The position numbers and the translations under genes are program-made. Under the pieces are notes generated by a model that did no database searches, was not told the origin of the DNA, and worked only from the letters and a program-made list of their open reading frames with translations. 10,296 bases of DNA from Prolixibacteraceae bacterium (GTDB taxonomy: Bacteria; Bacteroidota; Bacteroidia; Bacteroidales; Prolixibacteraceae), in NCBI GenBank assembly GCA_027858145.1, contig JAQIDF010000038.1:1-10296 (forward strand). Direction: 5' to 3'. Shown one piece after another: positions 6,382-10,296 of the stretch (positions are counted from its first letter, which is position 1; each line of letters starts with the position of its first letter).

Positions 6382-7467
6382 TTATTTTTTGCTCTTTCTG
6401 ATGCTCTCGATAAAATCATCAAATAAGAATTCAGTATCAACCGGGCCGCTGGCAGCCTCGGGGTGGAACTGTGTAGAGAAAAAGGGCTTTGTTTTGTGCC
6501 TTATTCCCTCGTTCGATTTATCGTTCACATTAACAAACAATGGTTCCCATTCATCTGACAGGGTCTCATTATCGATTGCATATCCATGATTTTGAGAAGT
6601 GATAAAACAACGATTCGTTCCCTTAAGTAACACCGGTTGGTTATGACTGCGGTGGCCATATTTCATTTTATAAGTTTGTGCTCCTGAGGCACGGGCCAGT
6701 AACTGGTTGCCCAGGCATATCCCCATAATGGGCTTGCTGTCATCAAGTGCTTTGCTCAAATTGTTAACCGTTTGGTCACACATGGCAGGGTCGCCCGGGC
6801 CATTTGAAATGAAAAGCCCGTCGTACTCTTCATTAGAATAATCGTAATCCCACGGAACTCTTTTTACCGTAGCGCCACGGTTCACCAGACAACGGATGAT
6901 GTTGTTTTTTGTTCCACAATCAATCAGCAAAACTTTGTGCTCGCCGTTACTATATGTATGCGGTTCGTCAATGCTGGCCCTGGCAACAAGGTTCTCAAGG
7001 TTCGGGTCGTAAAAATCAACCGGTTCATCTTCGAATTCAATCTTCCCCAGCATAGACCCTTTTTCGCGAAGCATTTTGGTTAATGCACGTGTGTCGATGT
7101 CAAATAATCCGGGAACATCATTCTCTTTAAGCCATTGTCCCAGGCTTTTTCCAGCATTCCAATGACTGTATTCAACCGAATAGTCAGAAACAATGAATGC
7201 TGATGCATGAATTTTATCCGATTCAAAATAATCATGCACACCATCAGTCTCCGAATCATTTGGTACGCCATAGTTTCCAATCATTGGAAAAGTAGAGACT
7301 AAAATCTGACCGATGTACGATGGGTCGGTCAAACTCTCAGGATACCCTACCATAGCCGTATAGAATACAACTTCTCCGGCTATCGACTTCTCACTGCCAA
7401 ACGATTTGCCGATGAATTCGGTACCGTCTTCCAGAATTAATTTTGCTTTCTTCAAGGTTGATAACAT
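6382..7467 (-). CDS. carA: Carbamoyl-phosphate synthase small (glutaminase) subunit
   Basis: A 361-residue protein, close to the usual length (about 380). The N-terminal CPSase small-chain domain (residues about 7-150) has GEVVFYTAMVGYPESLTDPSY and DIDTRALTKMLREKG. The C-terminal class I glutamine amidotransferase (about 177-355) has ISNGPGDP (220-227), the nucleophile Cys251 in GICLGNQLLA, and His335 with Glu337 in QFHPEA. The catalytic triad is intact, so ammonia comes from glutamine and is channelled to CarB. This matters because CarB itself looks CPS I-like. It is the first gene of the operon carA-carB-CoA-binding. The ATG at 7467 is immediately preceded by TAA in frame, so no longer start exists. 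Expression is probably controlled by the terminator-like hairpin in its leader and perhaps by ArgR bound in the shared divergent region. Confidence 0.97.
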   Translation of the reverse strand: MLSTLKKAKLILEDGTEFIGKSFGSEKSIAGEVVFYTAMVGYPESLTDPSYIGQILVSTFPMIGNYGVPNDSETDGVHDYFESDKIHASAFIVSDYSVEYSHWNAGKSLGQWLKENDVPGLFDIDTRALTKMLREKGSMLGKIEFEDEPVDFYDPNLENLVARASIDEPHTYSNGEHKVLLIDCGTKNNIIRCLVNRGATVKRVPWDYDYSNEEYDGLFISNGPGDPAMCDQTVNNLSKALDDSKPIMGICLGNQLLARASGAQTYKMKYGHRSHNQPVLLKGTNRCFITSQNHGYAIDNETLSDEWEPLFVNVNDKSNEGIRHKTKPFFSTQFHPEAASGPVDTEFLFDDFIESIRKSKK

Positions 7468-7482
7468 TTAATACATTTATAT

Positions 7483-7525
7483 AAAAAAAATGCGCCTTGC
7501 TGCTTATGACAGCCAAACGCATTTT
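7483..7525 (-). terminator. Terminator-like attenuator hairpin in the carA leader
   Basis: Read on the minus strand, the outer arms AAAATGCG (7525-7518) and CGCATTTT (7494-7487) pair over eight bases. An inner stem, GCTG (7513-7510) with CAGC (7502-7499), extends across a bulged G by TTT/AAG pairs. The loop is TCATAAG. The 3' arm runs into eight Ts (7490-7483), giving a complete Rho-independent terminator. No minus-strand gene lies between it and argR, and the carA ATG is only 15 bases further on. It must therefore act inside the carAB leader, most simply as an attenuator. Which signal releases it (pyrimidine, arginine or a leader peptide) is not visible. The fold is symmetrical enough to form on the plus strand too, but there the T tract is interrupted. 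Confidence 0.7.
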
Positions 7526-7591
7526 ATTTTAATTCTTATATTTTGATGAATAATAACCACTTCTTATTTTAAATCAAAAGTTAAACTGTGA

Positions 7592-7599
7592 CAAAAATA
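7592..7599 (-). promoter_or_regulatory. carA: Candidate -7 element of the carAB promoter
   Basis: On the minus strand this reads TATTTTTG, an exact match to the Bacteroidetes -7 motif TAnnTTTG. It is the only exact match on this strand between carA and argR. No TTG-type -33 box is seen at the expected distance, so support is partial. Transcription from it would begin near 7586 and give a leader of roughly 120 bases containing the terminator hairpin. Confidence 0.4.
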
Positions 7600-7621
7600 A
7601 TAAACTTTCTTGAAAAATAAC

Positions 7622-7651
7622 TTGTTTTGTATAAATAAATGAATAAGTTTG
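7622..7651 (+). promoter_or_regulatory. argR: Candidate argR promoter (-33 TTG, -7 TAAGTTTG)
   Basis: TTG (7622-7624) and TAAGTTTG (7644-7651) match the Bacteroidetes -33 and -7 elements with a 19-base spacer. The predicted start near 7658 leaves a leader of about 25 bases before the argR ATG at 7682. The -7 element lies inside the first ARG box, which supports autorepression. Confidence 0.55.
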
Positions 7652-7676
7652 CATCGTAAATGAATATTTATTCACT
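7638..7676. promoter_or_regulatory. Tandem ARG boxes (ArgR operator)
   Basis: The second box contains TGAATATTTATTCA (7661-7674), a perfect inverted repeat and an exact match to the core ARG-box consensus TGAATnnnnATTCA. The first box contains TGAATAAGTTTGCA (7640-7653), matching eight of the ten consensus positions. The two 18-base boxes (7638-7655 and 7659-7676) are separated by three bases, giving the 21-base repeat that ArgR hexamers need to contact two boxes on one face of DNA. They cover the argR -7 element and likely start point, so arginine-loaded ArgR should repress argR and the genes behind it. Confidence 0.8.
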
Positions 7677-7681
7677 TTTGA

Positions 7682-8164
7682 ATGAAGGCACGTTTAGAAA
7701 GACAAGTTGCAATACGCAGGATAGTTACTGAAAATAAAGTAACAGGACAGGAGCAATTGCTTATGTTATTAAAACATGAAGGATTTGAGATGACGCAGGC
7801 AACTTTGTCGAGAGATTTGAAAGCATTGAAAATAGCGAAAAGTCCCGACCCACAGGGTAAATATGTTTATGTATTACCGGGTGGGGCATCAGGTATGGAT
7901 AAATCAACGCAGTCGGGCGCTAACTTTTTGGCCGACGGTTTTTTGTCCATCGATTTTTCGTTAAATATTGTAGTAATTAAAACTAAACCGGCTTATGCCA
8001 GTAGTATTGCTGCAATTATTGACTCGGCAAATTCGTACGAATTTTTAGGTACAATTGCCGGCGATGATACCATTTTTATGGTGTTGAGAGAAGGGGTTGA
8101 ACGCACCGATGTTTTTTCTTTTTTAGAAAAAGTGATGCCTAACTTAAAAGGACGTTTGATTTAG
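7682..8164 (+). CDS. argR: Arginine repressor ArgR
   Basis: A 160-residue protein matching the normal length of ArgR (about 150-160). The N-terminal winged helix spans about residues 5-68, with the recognition helix signature TQATLSRDL (38-46). A linker follows, then the C-terminal oligomerisation and arginine-binding domain (about 88-155), with TKPAYASSIAAIID (101-114) and the hallmark GTIAGDDTIF (123-132), whose Asp-Asp pair contacts arginine in known ArgR proteins. It is expected to bind ARG boxes as an arginine-dependent hexamer. Its own promoter carries two such boxes ending five bases before the start codon. It is the first gene of the arginine cluster, 13 bases from the GNAT gene. No Shine-Dalgarno is seen before the ATG, as is common in this phylum. 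Confidence 0.95.
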   Translation: MKARLERQVAIRRIVTENKVTGQEQLLMLLKHEGFEMTQATLSRDLKALKIAKSPDPQGKYVYVLPGGASGMDKSTQSGANFLADGFLSIDFSLNIVVIKTKPAYASSIAAIIDSANSYEFLGTIAGDDTIFMVLREGVERTDVFSFLEKVMPNLKGRLI

Positions 8165-8165
8165 T

Positions 8166-8173
8166 AAGGGGAG
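8166..8173 (+). promoter_or_regulatory. Shine-Dalgarno of the GNAT gene
   Basis: AAGGGGAG lies four bases before the ATG at 8178, in the 13-base gap after argR. It fixes the start codon. As with the second jelly-roll gene, the strong site belongs to a downstream operon gene. Confidence 0.6.
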
Positions 8174-8177
8174 TAAA

Positions 8178-8924
8178 ATGGAGAAAAAGCATAATATAAC
8201 AGTTGATGTTGCCGGGAGTGAGCATGTTAAGTATGTTTCCGAGATCAACAATACCATACAAAGTGCTTCTGAAGAACGGGGTACTGGTATTGCAAGGCGA
8301 ACTGACGATTATATTACATCGAAGATGAATGAAGGTAAAGCTGTGATTGCCCTCGATGGCGATATTTTTGCCGGATTTTGTTATATTGAATCGTGGAGCC
8401 ACAATAAATTTGTTGCCAATTCAGGATTAATTGTTGCAAAACAATATCGTGGCATAGGGCTTGCTAAGCAAATTAAACAAAAGGCCTTTGAGTTGTCGAG
8501 GAAGAAATTCCCGGAAGCTAAAATATTTGGACTTACAACCGGTCTGGCGGTAATGAAAATAAATTCGGAACTTGGTTACAAACCGGTAACATTTTCTGAA
8601 TTGACCGACGACCAGGCGTTTTGGAAGGGGTGCCAGAGTTGTGTGAATTACGATATACTGATGCGTACTCAACGTTCAAAATGTTTATGTACGGCTATGT
8701 TGTACAACCCTAAATGGGAGGAAAAACCAAATAGTCAGCAAAAGACAGAAGGAAAAATAATTTCTTTCAAAAAATGGCTTAAAAGGAAAAATTCAAAAGA
8801 AGATGATAATTTTTCGCTTAAGTCTAAGTTAAAAAGAGTAATGAGTGTTAATGCTATAAGTTCTTTATTTAGAAATAATAACGAAACTTATGCAGAAACA
8901 ATAACAGTTAGAAATAAACAATAA
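8178..8924 (+). CDS. GNAT acyltransferase of the arginine cluster; candidate N-acylglutamate synthase
   Basis: A 248-residue cytoplasmic protein. The GNAT core spans about residues 8-165, with the acyl-CoA pyrophosphate-binding loop QYRGIGLA (89-96), preceded by the beta-4 strand NSGLIVA and followed by the helix QIKQKAFELS. After the core come C152 and C155 (CQSC), then C169 and C171 (KCLC), a spacing that could bind a metal. The last 75 residues are a lysine/asparagine-rich tail with no recognisable fold. It lies between argR and argG. No argA- or argJ-type gene is visible here, so the missing first step of arginine synthesis (acylation of glutamate, with acetyl- or succinyl-CoA) is its likeliest job. 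I recall the same gene order in Bacteroides but cannot check it. The substrate is an inference. A regulatory acetyltransferase is the main alternative. Confidence 0.85.
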   Translation: MEKKHNITVDVAGSEHVKYVSEINNTIQSASEERGTGIARRTDDYITSKMNEGKAVIALDGDIFAGFCYIESWSHNKFVANSGLIVAKQYRGIGLAKQIKQKAFELSRKKFPEAKIFGLTTGLAVMKINSELGYKPVTFSELTDDQAFWKGCQSCVNYDILMRTQRSKCLCTAMLYNPKWEEKPNSQQKTEGKIISFKKWLKRKNSKEDDNFSLKSKLKRVMSVNAISSLFRNNNETYAETITVRNKQ

Positions 8925-8957
8925 AATTATGATATAAAATGGTGTCGCTGTTTCTCT

Positions 8958-8975
8958 TTTACCACAAGTGGTAAA
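8958..8975. repeat. Perfect inverted repeat upstream of argG
   Basis: TTTACCACAAGTGGTAAA is a perfect 8-base inverted repeat with a two-base centre, in the 223-base gap between the GNAT gene and argG. No T tract follows, so it is more like a protein-binding site than a terminator. It does not match the ARG-box consensus. A second short palindrome, CACATGTG (8993-9000), lies close by. No exact TAnnTTTG promoter element and no clear ARG box were found in the gap. Confidence 0.4.
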
Positions 8976-9147
8976 CGCAATTTCATAAATCTCACATGTG
9001 TTGTTTTACGAATAAAGTCGTGTAATTGGTTAATATAAAGTAGTAGGGCAATATTTTTTATTAGTATTTTGGGTTAGTAAAGTTTATGAAGCGGCATCAT
9101 TTTTTTTCTTCAGAATTTCCTGCAAATCAATATTTAAGAATCGTATT

Positions 9148-10296
9148 ATGGAAAACAAAAAAGTTGTTTTAGCTTTTAGCGGCGGCTTAGATACGTCGTT
9201 CTGTGCAATGTACCTTGCTAAAGAAAAGAATCTTGAGATTTACACAGCTATTGCCAATACCGGTGGTTTTTCGGATGAAGAACTTGCCGAAATTGAAAAA
9301 AGAGCCTATAAACTGGGGGCAAAAAAGCATGTAACACTGGATGTAACAAACGAATATTACGAAAAAAGTATACGCTATATGGTGTATGGAAATGTGCTGC
9401 GTAATAATACTTATCCGATTTCTGTTAGTTCGGAGCGCATTTTTCAGGCCATTGCAATTATTCAGTATGCCAAGGAAATTGATGCTAAATATGTAGCCCA
9501 TGGGAGTACCGGTGCAGGGAACGACCAGGTGCGCTTCGACCTTACGTTTGATGTGTTGGCTCCTGAGATTGAAATTCTTACACCTACACGCGATATGGAG
9601 CTTACCCGTGAATATGAAATTAATTATTTGAAAGAAGGCGGATTTGAAGCTGATTTCACTAAAATGGAATATTCAATTAATGCAGGCCTTTGGGGAACAA
9701 GTGTTGGTGGCAAAGAAACCTTAAAATCGGAACTTACCTTGCCTGAAGAAGCATACCCTAGCCAGTTGACTGAAAAAGAAGAAAAAGAGTTGAAAATTGG
9801 CTTCGATAAAGGTGAAATCGTTTCGGTTGACGGAAAAAAATATGATAACAAAATTGAGGCCATAAGGGCAGTTGAAGCAATTGGTTCAAAGTATGCCATT
9901 GGCCGCGATATGCACATTGGCGATACAATTATAGGTATTAAAGGCCGTGTTGGTTTTGAAGCTGCCGCTCCGATGCTGATTATTAAAGCACATCAAATGC
10001 TCGAAAAACATACACTCACCAAGTGGCAACAATACTGGAAAGAGCAATTGGGCAACTGGTACGGAATGTTCCTGCACGAATCGCTGTATCTTGATCCGGT
10101 TATGCGTGACATTGAGAAGTTTCTTGAAAATACGCAGAACACCGTGTCAGGGGATGTAACAATTAAACTCCGTCCGTACAGCTTCCAGATGGTAGGTATT
10201 GAAAGTCCTAACGATTTGATGAAAGCTGAGTTTGGAGAGTATGGAGAAATGAATAAAGCCTGGACATCTGACGATGTGAAAGGATTCACAAAAATC
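9148..10296 (+). CDS. argG: Argininosuccinate synthase, 3' end beyond the window
   Basis: 383 codons are open from the ATG to the window edge; family members have about 395-445 residues, so only a short C-terminus is missing. The enzyme joins citrulline and aspartate using ATP to form argininosuccinate. The N-terminal ATP-pyrophosphatase loop AFSGGLDTSF (9-18) and the second signature GSTGAGNDQVRFD (119-131) are intact, followed by TPTRDMELTREYEINYL and the NAGLWGTSVGG segment (178-188) of the synthetase domain. The start is fixed by the conserved strand KKVVLAFSGG beginning at residue 4. It lies 223 bases after the GNAT gene, a wide gap for an operon, so it may have its own promoter. A 28-codon frame from an ATG at 9086 overlaps its start out of frame and is not supported as a gene. 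Confidence 0.96.
   Translation, partial: MENKKVVLAFSGGLDTSFCAMYLAKEKNLEIYTAIANTGGFSDEELAEIEKRAYKLGAKKHVTLDVTNEYYEKSIRYMVYGNVLRNNTYPISVSSERIFQAIAIIQYAKEIDAKYVAHGSTGAGNDQVRFDLTFDVLAPEIEILTPTRDMELTREYEINYLKEGGFEADFTKMEYSINAGLWGTSVGGKETLKSELTLPEEAYPSQLTEKEEKELKIGFDKGEIVSVDGKKYDNKIEAIRAVEAIGSKYAIGRDMHIGDTIIGIKGRVGFEAAAPMLIIKAHQMLEKHTLTKWQQYWKEQLGNWYGMFLHESLYLDPVMRDIEKFLENTQNTVSGDVTIKLRPYSFQMVGIESPNDLMKAEFGEYGEMNKAWTSDDVKGFTKI

Noticed and set aside
7468..7476. ATG TAT TAA directly before the carA ATG, a two-codon minimal frame
   Set aside because: It is very short and expected by chance in AT-rich sequence. It was used only to show that carA cannot start further upstream.
7547..7551. TGAAT half-site between carA and argR considered as a third ARG box
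   Set aside because: The opposite half does not match the consensus (one of five bases), so only a chance half-site remains.
9086..9172. 28-codon plus-strand frame (MKRHHFFSSEF...) overlapping the argG start, considered as a leader peptide
   Set aside because: It has no run of arginine codons, no convincing terminator pair and no Shine-Dalgarno. The overlap with argG is readily explained by chance in AT-rich DNA.
9187..10289. Several minus-strand open frames opposite argG (9187-9501, 9624-9917, 9993-10289)
   Set aside because: All lie antisense to the fully conserved argG coding frame and show no protein family features.

Overview
The window looks like chromosomal DNA of a Bacteroidetes bacterium, possibly of the Marinilabiliales/Prolixibacteraceae type. 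The evidence is AT-rich intergenic DNA, promoter elements matching the Bacteroidetes -7 motif TAnnTTTG, mostly absent Shine-Dalgarno sequences, the gene order argR - GNAT acyltransferase - argG, and small repeats built around TCTTCATATGAATTG plus a hairpin. The finer placement is an inference from memory of such genomes.

Layout. Positions 1-108 hold the intrinsic terminator of a gene outside the window. Two tandem plus-strand genes (109-1170 and 1198-2175) encode secreted paralogues. Each is made of two beta-galactosidase-type jelly-roll sugar-binding domains with no catalytic domain. A 553-bp gene-free stretch follows (2176-2728), filled with degenerate REP-like hairpin repeats. The minus-strand operon carA-carB-CoA_binding_2 runs from 7467 down to 2729 and converges on this stretch. 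A 214-bp divergent control region (7468-7681) separates carA from the plus-strand arginine genes argR (7682-8164), a GNAT acyltransferase (8178-8924) and argG (9148 to the window edge, incomplete).

How the genes work together. CarA/CarB make carbamoyl phosphate from glutamine, bicarbonate and ATP, for pyrimidines and for the citrulline step of arginine synthesis. ArgG uses (de-acylated) citrulline plus aspartate. The GNAT protein is a reasonable candidate for the N-acylglutamate synthase that starts the arginine pathway. ArgR controls its own promoter through two ARG boxes at the canonical 21-bp repeat. The carAB leader carries a strong terminator hairpin with a T8 tract just upstream of the carA start, which suggests transcription attenuation.

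Most notable points: (1) the CarB C-terminal half resembles vertebrate CPS I/III rather than E. coli CarB. It lacks the glutamate of the E. coli ornithine site and keeps several positions of the CPS I N-acetylglutamate site, while lying near a candidate N-acylglutamate synthase gene. (2) The carA attenuator. (3) The GNAT protein's unusual CxxC-x13-CxC cysteine set. (4) The paired secreted double jelly-roll proteins. (5) The REP-like repeats. No mobile element, CRISPR array, tRNA or rRNA was seen.
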